Source: Perca fluviatilis
Lineage: Eukaryota; Chordata; Actinopteri; Perciformes; Percidae
Assembly: GCF_010015445.1 (NCBI RefSeq)
Contig: NC_053126.1
Location: 20,402,669 to 20,466,668 of the forward strand
Length of the DNA: 64,000 bases
Direction of reading: 5' to 3'
Shown here piece by piece: positions 48,271 through 59,892 of the stretch (position 1 is the first letter of the stretch; every line of letters starts with the position of its first letter). The position numbers were made by a program, and so were the translations under genes. Under the pieces are notes generated by a model, which did no database searches, had not been told where the DNA came from, and worked only from the letters and a program-made list of their open reading frames with translations.

Positions 48271-49892
48271 CGAGCACTCTGCTGAGTCCAGCTTTCTATG
48301 AACAAAGTATAAACCACTAACTATTAAGTAATCACAGAGTGGAATAGAAACCATTTTACTAAAGGCCTCACATTTCAGTCATCTCTAAGTGTTATGCCCA
48401 CATAAGTACTCTGTCACCTGGAGAAAGTATGAAAAGGTATCTTCATAGACACAAAGGAGATTACAAAAAGCAGTGAAAAGGGATTCAACAAGGCATATTC
48501 ATGCCAGCTGACTCTGCTTTGTTAATCACATTGTGTTCCCTTCCTGATACTCTAGATAAAGCTAATATCGGTGAGGGATTAATATCCAGTTCTCCTATTA
48601 AACAAGAAATGCTGCTGCTGGTGGTGACGAGTGGGTGGAAAGAGGTCGTGAAACAACTGCCATGTTGATGGTTAACTGTACTTAGTCTTATTGGGCACAG
48701 GGATTATGGAAATTATGGGTATCCACGTACTGCCCGGAAAATCCTATTAAGGGCTCATTATCTATTCTATTAACCAAAGAGATGCACAAAGCCCTTTTTC
48801 CTCTTCACCTTTTCCTCTCATTTACACGTACAAACACCCACTCATACCTATGTTTTATTAATGTTTGATAGTTGCTTTTAAATGCTAATATTTTGGTTAT
48901 TAAACTCACATTAGTTTCTTTTCATTTAAAAAATGTAGATGAATATTCTCTATTTATTATCCACAATATTAATACATTGACTTGTGATCTAGCACCATAC
49001 TCAGTCAAAATACTTCGATGTATGACCAAATACCTTTAAAATTACTGATATTCACATCAGCCTTAGCTGTACTTTGTGTTAATTAGCTAATGTTAGCATG
49101 ATAACAGGATGGTAACAGTGGTAAACATTGAAGCAAACACTGATGACGTTTATACTGCACATACATGTCAACCATTACCAAATATATAAGAGATACTTCA
49201 TGTGTAAATCTTGAAGAAGAAATGAAGACTATACTTTTTACATATCTTTTACACAAATTTCCTCTTCAAACACTACATAGCATATACAATCTTTTGACCT
49301 TTCTGCTTACACCATCCTCCCACAAATTAACTGTAATACTGTAATCTTTACCTTTATGATGCAGCAATAGGTAACACTGATATTCAGCTTTAACTCATAG
49401 CAAACAACAAACAGATTACTCTAACTTTTTTTGCTCTTTGGATTTATCATACTCTGAGTTTTCTGTTCATTTAGTTTTCCATAAGGACCTTGTAATTAAT
49501 CAGTTATTGACTGTTAATCTTCAAGGCTTTTTTCTCCTCCAATTTAGTTGATATTGAATTGGTAACACTAGGCAGTGTCCATATCAACAGAAACATTTAA
49601 AGGTAATTGAAGATATCAGAGCTCTGGTGCTTTACACTTGAAAAGCTTTTATAGATCAGCTGTCACTCGGCTGACAGCCAGCAGCTGAGAGCCACTTCAG
49701 CCTGTCTGTTACAGCGTATACCACAACCCAGAGACGCTGTCTTTGGCAGGATTTCACATAAATCACCCCAAAAATAAGTCTTCACTGAAAAGCAGATTAA
49801 TTCATGCATGTCTGTTTTAAGGTTCTTGAACTGTGAATCACAAGCAAAAAGCATGCAATGATGCCAGCGTGCTTAAAACATACAGCTGTGAT
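48271..49892. other. Non-coding, apparently single-copy sequence
   Basis: No gene, tandem repeat or transposon ends found. The stretch 48500-48800 lacks repeat character and contains several TAAT and GATTA motifs, including GGATTATGGAAATTATGGG; it is a weak candidate for conserved non-coding sequence. Confidence 0.45.
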
Positions 49893-50070
49893 GTCAATAT
49901 CAAGCCTCCTATAATTTTAAGGACCCATACATTAGGAAGGCCGGATCACTGTTCCGCTGTTAATTAAAGCTTATAACATAATGCCATGGCACAGTTCGTT
50001 GTACTGTAATTGAGTTAATTACGACTGGTAGCTTCGACGGTAACATGCCTCCTACACACACTGACGGGTG
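49893..50070 (+). promoter_or_regulatory. Duplicated ~180-bp AT-rich block, copy A
   Basis: Matches 53532-53712 in direct orientation, 3.6 kb away. The core ATAACATAATGCCATGGCAC, AGTT, then GTTGTACTGTAATTGAGTTA is near-identical in both copies. Homeodomain-type TAATTA cores occur (TTAATTAAAG and GTTAATTACG). There are no terminal inverted repeats, poly(A), tRNA boxes or target duplications. Similarity stops sharply at both edges. It could be a duplicated cis-regulatory element or an unrecognised repeat family; function is inferred, not shown. Confidence 0.4.
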
Positions 50071-50199
50071 TGTTAAATACTTTTTTTATTTAGGATTAAA
50101 GAGTCTTTGAGGGTGGGAATAAACCAAACAGTCTTACATGTATGACACGGTAACATAATTAAGGCAATAATTTGATTGATTATGTAAAATTTACCTTAA

Positions 50200-51773
50200 A
50201 GGTCCAATATGTAATATATTTACTGTAATAAATCCAAAAATGACCCCAATGCGTCATCAGATATTAAGGAAACATGCTAATTTGAAATACTATCTTTTCT
50301 GACAACAATGCTAATGCCAGTATTTTCTCCTTTGGAACTTTACGTTCCGTGACGGAATTTCTGTTTGTGTTTTGGCCTGTGTGTTGTTATCAACTGCACA
50401 GTTTGACAGCCAGTCCGGGTTGCCAGATATAGCTGTAAAAACAAACTCAGCGCGCTACAGCTATAACGTTAGGACAGCCATGAAAGAAGCAAACAAACAA
50501 ACTGGATCAACGGAGATACTGTTAGTTTTAAGAAAGTTAAAACTATGCTTATGTCTGATAAAAATATACTTTTAGTTGAATGAACACTGTAGCTGGAGGA
50601 AGCACTGAATCAACCGATTGCATCACACCACACCTAATCAGCATTTGACTGCCTCACCCCAAACTTATCTTCTAAAGAATTAATTAGGTCATGTCTGTTA
50701 TTTAGCATAAAGTTAGAAGCTCTAGAAGACTTATTGTTTAAACAACTTTGAGAGCCATCCCCTGTTGGGCCAGACTTGTTTAGAACAAAGAAAATGTGTA
50801 TCTCTGTAAACTTGAATATAATCAGCACTACCATGATAAACGACCTTTGTCTGTGACCTGGAGTTAATCTAATCAGAGGTGTGTCCTTAATCTGAGAGAC
50901 TTTTCAGTCAAGGAAACACCCACAATCCTAAAGGAATATAATTCGGAAACAGAGATGAATTCAGGACTGCGGACCCGACAAGGGAGCAAGGTTCTGCAGT
51001 CCGCTGGTTACAGTGTATGGTTTTGTCATGTCGCATGGCTGCTAACTGTGACCCGACAGGGGAAGCATGTTTTGCAGTCTGCTGCTGGCAGTATTTTATG
51101 TTTTATGGTTGATTGTGTTTTGACTGTCGTTTTCATCGTGTTGTTTTATTAAACCTTTTGCTTAACTTTCAATTCGACCCCAGCCTCTCCTTCCTCCAGC
51201 AATCAAACGATCACGTCTTTTAGAGATTTCCTAACAATACCCGACCTAAAATAAACTGCATGTTTCTAACAGTTGTGTGACCAGAGACGTAACAAACCCC
51301 GGGTAAATATTAGAGATGTGTTTGAAAGATGGAGACAGCTTAGAGCCCAAAAGGACGCTGAGTTGGCTAATTTCCTCCTGAACAGGTAAGCATTAGCTTC
51401 AGGCTAATTTATCACAGCTACTAGGGACGGGCATTTTATGTCATTTCAACATTCGTGTAGCTACTCACATTGAATTATATAGCTAGAGTACCCGAGTTGG
51501 TTACTCGCAAAAACAACTGACACACAGCCAGTAAAGGGACCCCGACTGGTCCTGGCTAATGCCGCCATGCTAACCCTGCTAACTGCTAACGTTACCGGAG
51601 GACCAGGCAAGCGGGCCAAGGCTGTTTACAATGTGTAGCCTGTTCAGGCTATGTGAACAAGTGTCTAGCAACATTGTTGGATGCTCCGGTTGGAGACGAC
51701 TCTGTCCAGTACTTTGAATTTGTACTGCAGTAACTATTTTAAACACTAGCTGTCAGTCTTACATATTGCACCT
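50200..51773. mobile_element. TTAA-flanked piggyBac-like element with nested insert (1574 bp)
   Basis: Starts AGGTCCAATATGTAA, ends TTACATATTGCACCT; TTAA at 50196-50199 and 51774-51777. The last ~190 bp match 17655-18303. The interior GATGGAGACAGCTTAGAGCC and following stretch recur in fish genomes, from memory. About 670 bp in the middle appears foreign (next entry). The frame 50372-50575 is element sequence. Confidence 0.8.
50573..51246 (+). mobile_element. Probable solo LTR or LTR-like insert
   Basis: Interrupts the surrounding element: AAAATA-type sequence stands on both sides (about 50562 and 51248), as expected for a short target duplication. The insert contains TGTAGCTGGAGGAAGC near the left and TTTCCTAACA near the right (TG...CA ends possible), and ATTAAA (51148-51153) near its right side, as a polyadenylation signal would be. 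Two ~78-bp related units start GACCCGACAAGG (50972) and GACCCGACAGGG (51050). No internal gag or pol. Boundaries are uncertain. Confidence 0.45.
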
Positions 51774-51777
51774 TTAA

Positions 51778-53531
51778 GGCCAAATCAAAACAGAAGCTAA
51801 GAAATATTGAATATTTGAAGCTTGCAAATGTATTGAAAGTTTGATTTCTGCAGGCTCTCATGATACAGCAATACAGCACTAAAGAAAAACAATAGCCAGA
51901 GGTTAAGGACAAAGTCCAACTCTACTTTCTCATGCTTTGTAATGTTTTAGCTCAAAAGTCTTTTTTTTGCCTTTACTCTTCTATCCCCCCTTTTTTCTCC
52001 TCTCCTCACTTGAGACTCAATGAGTTCCAGGATTAGATTAGCTATCATTTATAGCAGGCCTGGGAGGCTGTGAAGAGCAGACTCCATCAGATGGATAGAT
52101 AATGGTGCTTTATGATAGATCCTGGCTAATGAAATGCCACTGTCTTTAATGAGATCAGTGAAAAGTGAGCTTTTGATCCCCTGAAAAAGGCAGGCAGCAT
52201 GTTGAGAATATCCACTGAGAATGTTCTTGACGTTTAAGAATTCTGCCCTCCTGTTCAAGACACAGTTCTTCTGAATTCATGACATTACAAGTTTGATTTG
52301 TTTTTTACGGTTTACAACTGTGAAAAATGTCTCACAGCGCTACAGTAATATAGAGCACTGGCTGCACACTCAAGCTGATGCGCAACACGAATCACACATG
52401 CAAAAAAGTGCAAACAGTGGAAATGCCAAAATGCTAATGCCAACATTTACCAGAGGCAGATTTGTGGGACTGTTCAAACATTGGGGAGTGTGTAAGGTCA
52501 AGAAGGGGATTACTCATTCTCAGTGTGACTCGGAGGTCCACACATCTGTACAACAACAAAAATATAGCTACCAAATCATTCCTGACAGCAGCACAAAGAG
52601 CGTGACATGTTGAGAAACCAGTCAGGGGGGGCCCATGGGAAATCAGAAAATGTTATCAGAAATAAATACAGCATTGACAGTCGGCTTAGAAAACATTAGG
52701 CAAGATTTTCAGGCTCTTTTGTCACTTTTCATGTGCACAGGAGCCTTAAAAATTATTTTGTTTTGCATGGATAGAACACAATCTTGTTCTAATAAAATTT
52801 TCTTTTAACTTGTTTTATTTTTAATACAAACATTGCAGTGTATGTGTGTATGTGTGTGTGCGTGGCGTGCGTGCGTGTTCTCTGCCCTCTGTGTTCTGAG
52901 TTTGAAATCGGTGTCTGTTCATGTGGGTTACCTGCACCGTCACACATGTAGGCTAGCTCTGCCTCAGAACAGCTGTATTCTGTATTTTTTTGTGCTTGCT
53001 ACTAAATAGTCTAATACACTTGTCCATATCTAGTTACTTGGCTCTCGGTGACTCTACGCTTAGCACTCCCAGTTCACTCCGTCACACATCAGTCATGGTT
53101 GTTCATAGGTGATTCTTGATCAATTTCAGAGTGGAAAAAAAAACAACTGGAAAACTCCACCTCTTTAAAAGGCTCCAGGAACAATATGCTGGTCAGGCTT
53201 TCTATTCCTCCTTTCCTTTTCCTCTCCAAAATCCTTTTGACTTGGTGCAGCTCAGGCCTAAGGTCATCCAAGTTTGACTGAGCTGTTGAAACGACTCTCA
53301 TTATGTTGCAGTTGTGCTTGGAGAAGTGTTTCTGTATCTCTCCAAGTGTAGAGTCAAGGATTGGATAGAAGATGTTCTTTCAAAAACCATCCTTGTTATC
53401 TTGGTCACTCACTAGGCTTGCCAACAGCGGATGTCACAACAGATCCCTCTAGTCTAGAGCTGGTCTTCCGTTGCCTTTTTTTTCACCCTTTCAATCCTGA
53501 TATTGAATTTTTGAAGAAAAGGAAATATGCC
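51778..53531. other. Non-coding sequence
   Basis: No supported gene. A GT/GC-rich stretch lies at about 52840-52880. 52020-52260 lacks repeat character and could be single-copy conserved sequence. The frames 52293-52613 and 53089-53301 have no recognised domain. Confidence 0.45.
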
Positions 53532-53712
53532 GTCAATGCTTCGAGCCTCCTATTATTTCACCCTGGACCCACTAATTAGGAGGGCTGGATCATTTTTCCG
53601 CTGTTAGTTAAAGCCTATAACATAATGCCATGGCACAGTTTGTTGTACTGTAATTGAGTTAATTAGGGCTGGTAGCTTGACTGTTAACATGCCTCCCACA
53701 CACTGAGGGGTG
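53532..53712 (+). promoter_or_regulatory. Duplicated ~180-bp AT-rich block, copy B
   Basis: Direct copy of 49893-50070. From GTCAATGCTTCGAGCCTCCT through CCGCTGTTAGTTAAAGCC and ATAACATAATGCCATGGCAC to ATGCCTCCCACACACTGAGG the order of blocks is the same, with small indels. It keeps the central near-identical core but has changed some flanking TAATTA sites. A regulatory role is inferred only. Confidence 0.4.
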
Positions 53713-54002
53713 GAGGGGTCAAACCACCTACATTGCCGTCATAGAGAGCTCCCAGGAGAGGGCTGCTTAGGCGGCAGAAGACGTCACTGTGACTTAGTTT
53801 TATCGGCTGGAACACTGAATGCCTCACTTTCTTTGACCTCTTGGATGATATCTTGCCGAACTGTCCAGCCTCCAAGTTGCAGGGGCCAGCGCCTTGCATG
53901 GCAGCTCCGCCACTATCGGTGTATAAGTGGGTGAGGGAGAGCAACTTGTAAAGCGCTTTGTCCGGTAAGGTATAAAGGCGCTATATAAATGCAGTCCATT
54001 TA
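53713..54002 (+). mobile_element. SINE/LINE-type interspersed repeat 3' end
   Basis: The tail TTGTAAAGCGCTTTGTCCGG followed by AAAGGCGCTATATAAATGC and AGTCCATTTAC is the 3' end of a repeat very common in fish genomes, recognised from memory. GTGTATAAGTGGGTGAG upstream also fits. The 5' part is diverged and its start is uncertain. Frames 53684-54018 fall here and are not genes. Confidence 0.6.
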
Positions 54003-54613
54003 CTTTTGTATTTAGCATTTCCGATGGACTTTTTTTCTTTACTATTGGGTTATGTTGTTGAAGTTCCCCCTATTCACCGACTCACTATGGCCTCTTTGGG
54101 GATGTTCTAAGCAGCAGAACATCTGCCACAGGTTTTATAGTCCCATTTCTCATTCACTCTGTTTTGATAACAACAAAGCAACAAATATGTGTTACTTTAA
54201 ACTCCTCTTCTGTATTTAGACCATGCCAGGGTGACATTTTCGTGGTGCTCTGATTTGGAATGTATTGAAAACCCCCTGTTCTTTTATATATTGCTTTTTT
54301 TCCAGTTTGCATAAGTGAAGCGAAGGCAGATTGAGGGGCAGAAGGTATGTAGAATAAAATGTCCTCCTTGTTACCTTGTCCTTGTTGTGTTGTAGGGAAC
54401 ATCTTCAAGTTAGGCTGCATGGGACTCAACATTTTGGATTGTAAAATATCTACAAAAATAAATACACTAAATATTAGTCCCCGTGTATTTCATCATTAAC
54501 AGTGTTCATAGTTAAATGGTCTAAAACACTGGAAGATGACATTTGTCAATATACCTTGAGGTCCAACAGGAATATTAAATTCTGATCCAGATGGGACTGG
54601 GCAGTGCAAGTTA

Positions 54614-54644
<31 letters not shown>

Positions 54645-55521
54645 TTAAACAGAATTTACCATTTTGCATTTCTTACTTGCAATTTGTCACTTTCATCTAT
54701 CATAACCCACAGTATCTCTTTTGGAACACAAAAGAAATAACGTAACGTTTATATGCAGTAAAACATGCAGTGTTTGTGTATTTGTCTTGCATATTCTTAT
54801 ATGTTTTATACAACTTTACCCATATCTTATATTTCATGTGGCAATAAACTAACCTACACAAAGTAAATGGTAGATGGTTATTATTATTATTTATATATAT
54901 TCATACAAAACCTATATACTTTTAAAATGTCACAGCAATCTATTTTCTCCATTATTGGTAGATGATCTTTTGTCCATGAGCACATCTCACATGAAGCATC
55001 ACTATGGATCTATGAATAAGAATGGTTTCTTATTCACAGCCTCCCTCAGCCTCCCTCACCCCACTCTCCTTCTCTTACCTCTTAAAATATTCCTTGCTTT
55101 TTCTTCCTTTATACTTCACAGGTCATCAACCTCTCCTGTCCCCTCTTATTTCCGTCCACTTTCCTTCTTGCTCTCAGTAAGTCAAGTAGTTGTGTGACAG
55201 CAAAACAAATCTGAGAGCTGTCATCTTCCCCCTCTCTCATCCCGGGGAGCTCAGCCACACGAGTCTCTGAAGAGAAGTCAGGGGTCAGGCATCTATAGCT
55301 TCAGGAGAATTGAGAGGGGGCATATACGTGACTGACAACTTTTTATTTACACCTTCTCCCCTCTACTCACTCAATTCCATTTGTCATCTCTGCTGTCATT
55401 CCCAGGGGAACAGCCCGTACTTGCTTTCCCTTGAAAATATGTGTTTTGCATCTCAGAGGGAGGCGGTTGACAAATAATAAATTGGTCTCATATTTCATAC
55501 ATTTTGTCTGTTAAAGTGTTT

Positions 55522-55526
<5 letters not shown>
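54003..55526. other. Non-coding sequence
   Basis: No supported gene. The minus frame 54154-54432 (92 residues) has no recognisable domain. (TTG)n lies at 54616-54646. 55020-55400 is CT-rich. Confidence 0.45.
54616..54646 (+). repeat. (TTG)10 microsatellite
   Basis: Uninterrupted TTG units. Confidence 0.95.

Positions 55527-55555
<29 letters not shown>
55527..55555 (+). repeat. (TA)n microsatellite, left half
   Basis: Uninterrupted TA units; the repeat resumes at 56352 on the far side of the next element. Confidence 0.95.
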
Positions 55556-55558
<3 letters not shown>

Positions 55559-56351
55559 TGCTGTCAAACGATTAAAATATTTAATCACAATTAATCGCAT
55601 TAATGTAATAGTTAACTCGCAATTAATCGCACATTTTTATCTATTCTAAATGTCCCTTGATTTCTTTTTGTCCCATTATTTTTTCTCATTTTAATGCTCT
55701 TATCAACATGGAAACGGGGCTTGCTTTGTGCAAATGTTTTTTTATTGAAAACAACATTGGCATATTATAATACTGTAGTGTTCAGTGTCACACTAACATT
55801 CTCACTTGGACCCATTTAGCTATGGCTGCAGTAAGTTTGTTCTTAGTTGTGGTATCCATGTGCTTCTGTCTGAAGTCATCCATTGTCGCCTGGCTTTGAT
55901 GAAGGGGCAGAGAATTCGCATCAGCTGTGTGCTTTGCCATCAAGTGGTATTTCAGACTGGACGTTCTGCGATGATCAGTTCACAATGACAAAACACACAG
56001 ATCACTTTGGTCTTGTTTTTTTGGCAACTTTTTAAAAGTAAACTTTCCATTCAGAATCTTATTGGCATCCATTTTGGCGTCTCGCGTCCGCGCCATCCAC
56101 TCAAAAGGTAACGTTAGCCTACTACTCTTTGGCCGGCTCGCAAGCCCAAACAAGTGTGTGTAGTGTGCCTGTTGTTTTGTTTCCGGTCTAGCTAGATCCG
56201 GTGTGGTGTTGTAGTTTTTCTAACGTTACTAGTTGTTGCAACAGCATGTGCGAAAAACTACAAAGTTTGCTAGGCCTCGCGATAAAAAATTGACGCCTTT
56301 AAAATGGGTTTGCGTTAACGCCGTTAATAACGCATTTAACTGACAACACTA
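55556..56351. mobile_element. hAT element inserted in a (TA)n tract (796 bp)
   Basis: Ends TAGTGCTGTCAAACG and CTGACAACACTA, imperfect inverted repeats. ATATATAT flanks both sides (55548-55555, 56352-56359), which fits an 8-bp duplication, though in a TA repeat this is weak evidence. Subterminal AATCGCATTAA/CAATTAATCGC on the left and GTTAACGCCGTTAATAACGC on the right are typical of this fish hAT family. The frame 55806-55988 shows no transposase domain. Confidence 0.78.
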
Positions 56352-57644
56352 ATATATATATATATATTATAATATATGTATTATACTTTGCCTTAACTAT
56401 GCTGGTTTCAGTGGCTGTTTTGCTAAAGACATTTTTTTTAAATCCACCTGGCTGTCAATAGACATGTCAAATAAACCTACTACTATTGTTTAATGAGATT
56501 AACTCTGTAACCACACACAATTCATTTGAAACATCTTTTCAACTTTCACAGTCTGCCTGTCACTAACTAGAAGCTCCCCACTGGCAGCAGAAGGAAGACC
56601 AAAATGTCCTGAATCGTTTCTGTTCTCTTTTTTATAACAATTCTATTATTGTCAAGAAGTAATTTCCCTGGCTAATCTCCTTTTGAAAAGGATAGAGAGA
56701 AGTCACAGAAAGTAATATACTTTTTTAGAGTTTATTTTAATTGAGGAGTCATGGCAGGATTACATTTTATTTGGTCCAGGGGAGCAGCCGGTGCTGGTGA
56801 GGCGACAAAGGAAATTGATTTTGTGCCCTACATCCTTTCCTGCAGCTCCTGGCTTGTGATTGGATGCCATGGCAATGTGCCAGGGTGGGCTGGGATGTAG
56901 TATAGCTTCATGCATTGCTTTATCTCTGAGTGTGGGAGGTGGCTTGATACTGTTAGAATAGTGGGGAGAAAAAGGCAGTTTTAATGGATTTCTTGAGTGT
57001 GGGTAGGCTAATCTAGTGTCTGCCAGAGGTCAGTACACACTAGGTAAAAAAATACAAATGCATTGTGAGGATATGAACAGATAAAGTGCTCTGAACATAT
57101 ACAAACAGAAGTTAGGAACCGTCCTAAAAGTGCATATATGTAGGGCGTTTCACACCTATAGTTTGTTTGCTTTGTTCGGAATCAGTTGATGAGTTTGTAA
57201 ACTAGGAGCAATTTCCTCTTGGTTGGGTTGGGTTTTTACACCTGGAAAAATTTTACCAAAATGCGTCATTACAAATCACGCAAGAATGTTCACTCCTCTT
57301 ATTGGTCGAATGTGTCTGGGGTGGGAGCAAGAAAGTATATACAGGAAGAAGGTCTTGTGTGTGGACTAGTGCATATTTCTAGCATCTCCATGGTCAAACC
57401 AGCTCATTTCATTTAAATAATCCCGTTGACTCGCTGAAGATGTCAGTGACGTTAACAGGCAGACCGAGGCAGCTGCCCAGAGGAAGAGAGGCCTTGCCCA
57501 GTCATGCTCTGAGATGATGTTATCTTCTAGCCTCGTGAGACCGTGCCAACATAGGTGGTGATAGACAGATGGTTTATCTAATCAGCTAACCAGTATTTTC
57601 CATAGACAGTATATAATGGACCAATAGACCCCGTTGCTCTGGAC
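56352..57644. other. Non-coding sequence
   Basis: Starts with the second half of the (TA)n tract. 56700-56950 is plain single-copy sequence. 57520-57640 carries repeat-like sequence (CTAGCCTCGTGAGACCGTG) leading into the next repeat. No gene seen. Confidence 0.45.
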
Positions 57645-58259
57645 GGAGACCAGTGAAGGCTATTAGAAGCACTTTTCCGGTGATGGCCAGCTTTACTGCG
57701 CAGCCTCCAACTGAGAGAATGTGACGTGAGCAACGTGTCTGAAAGTTGGAAGTCTTCTGGTAGCTGTGCCAAGAGAAATCTCAATCATTCCCAATCTTAC
57801 AGATACGGAGAGTGTAGGTGTATGTAAGGAGATAACATAAGCACAGGCTAATTATTGCTAACTAACATGCTAGTTAACATTAGTAATTAAACCTAAACAG
57901 CTCATGTAAGTCGAAACTGCCTGCGAGCTTCTCCTGTACTATACAGTAATTCCTCTGCTATGCGACAGTAAGTCACTTGGTTATGACACAATCGTTAGCT
58001 TATTTTTACAAAAACGTCTGCTACGGAGCCATAACGTGAGGTACAAGGTAATGGAGCGTTTTATACATTGTCGTGTTTCTTTGGAACTAAACAATGGACA
58101 AATAGAGTCTTCAAACATTTCTGATGTAAAGTTATTCGCAGTCAAGTGACGTAAAAAAAAAATGGCGGTCAGCGGAATGCTAACAGGAGGTGATGGCCAG
58201 TTAGCAACAAAATAGCGCCATAGATGGCTCGAGTTCTGAAGCGAAGCTTACCCCCTTGG
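57645..58259 (+). repeat. Dispersed repeat, copy B (pair with 22097-22698)
   Basis: Direct-orientation match to 22097-22698 over its whole length, ending at CTTACCCCCTTGG in both. Copy B retains an intro (AATGGACCAATAGACCCCG) upstream that is replaced in copy A. The minus frame 57578-57784 is repeat sequence. Class unknown. Confidence 0.85.
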
Positions 58260-58571
58260 TATTTTCAGACAGCGGTAGCTCTAATTCTGTTAGCCACTCG
58301 CTAATGCTTTTTTCTCTTGGATCCTTCTTTTGTAATATGGACCGGGAACCTGAAATGGTGCCTTTTATTCATAAATTCTCGTTACACAAACGGCAAATAT
58401 CCTTTACCGACATGTTGCTTGCTTGCTGAGCTAACGAGCTATGCTTTGCAGCAGGGGTAGCCCATGGATGTATTAAGTAGGGGTAGGGGTAGCCTGGCTT
58501 GTGGTTGTATTTTCATATGCTTCGTTGATCTGATTGGTTGATTTGGCCCGTCTATCACCAAAATAGGTGGT
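58260..58571. other. Repeat-derived spacer
   Basis: Non-coding; GTCTATCACCAAAATAGGTGG near 58552 echoes the ATAGGTGGTGATAGAC motif near 57553 in inverted form, hinting at a larger inverted-repeat element around copy B. Confidence 0.4.
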
Positions 58572-58889
58572 GCTGCCTTGTAACTGACCAAAGTTGGAGA
58601 AACAGCCTTTCTTTTACTGTCTCTAGAGTTAGCTAGCTGACATGATCTACATCTGAGCTACTGCGCATGTGCGAGTGCAATCAAAGATAGTACAGAAGAA
58701 GAAGAAGAAAAGAGGTCCCACTCTGTAGCTAAAACAGAAACCAGGGGAAAAGAGGATCTGCAGCAGTGAGAGAGAGCTGTGCAATACAACAAAAATATGG
58801 TGTTTTTTGAAAATTAAACCATGTAAACCTATTCTGGTACAACCTTAAAATACAGTTATGAACCTGAAAATGAGCATAATATGGGCGCT
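58572..58889. mobile_element. TTAA element, one end only
   Basis: The right end ...GAGCATAATATGGGCGCT stops at TTAA (58890-58893). The preceding AATATGGTGTTTTTTGAA and CTGCAGCAGTGAGAGAGAG belong to a MITE family abundant in fish, recognised from memory. The opposite terminus is missing or lies beyond the rearranged sequence to the left. Confidence 0.65.
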
Positions 58890-58893
58890 TTAA

Positions 58894-59651
<758 letters not shown>

Positions 59652-59843
59652 GGTCACTGAGAAGATGCTCTGCTTGTATTTTCATTTATTTTTCTTCACT
59701 TCAGTGGGAGCTGTGAATTGGAAAATTTCTCACTAGAGGCTCTGACAACCTTTAAAACGTTTTTCTTTTGGAATGGTCTGTCAGTTTGGGGAAAAGCTGC
59801 ACTCAATGACGGCACTTTCCAGTCCATTTGGATGTCATCACCG

Positions 59844-59892
59844 AAAAAGAAAGAAAGAAAGAAAAAAGAAAGACAGAACAAAGAAAGGAAGA
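59844..59892 (+). repeat. (GAAA)n purine tract
   Basis: GAAA units with interruptions. Confidence 0.9.

Noticed and set aside
54154..54432. 92-residue minus-strand frame as a small gene
   Set aside because: No domain, no promoter or splice support; frames of this size are expected by chance in 64 kb.
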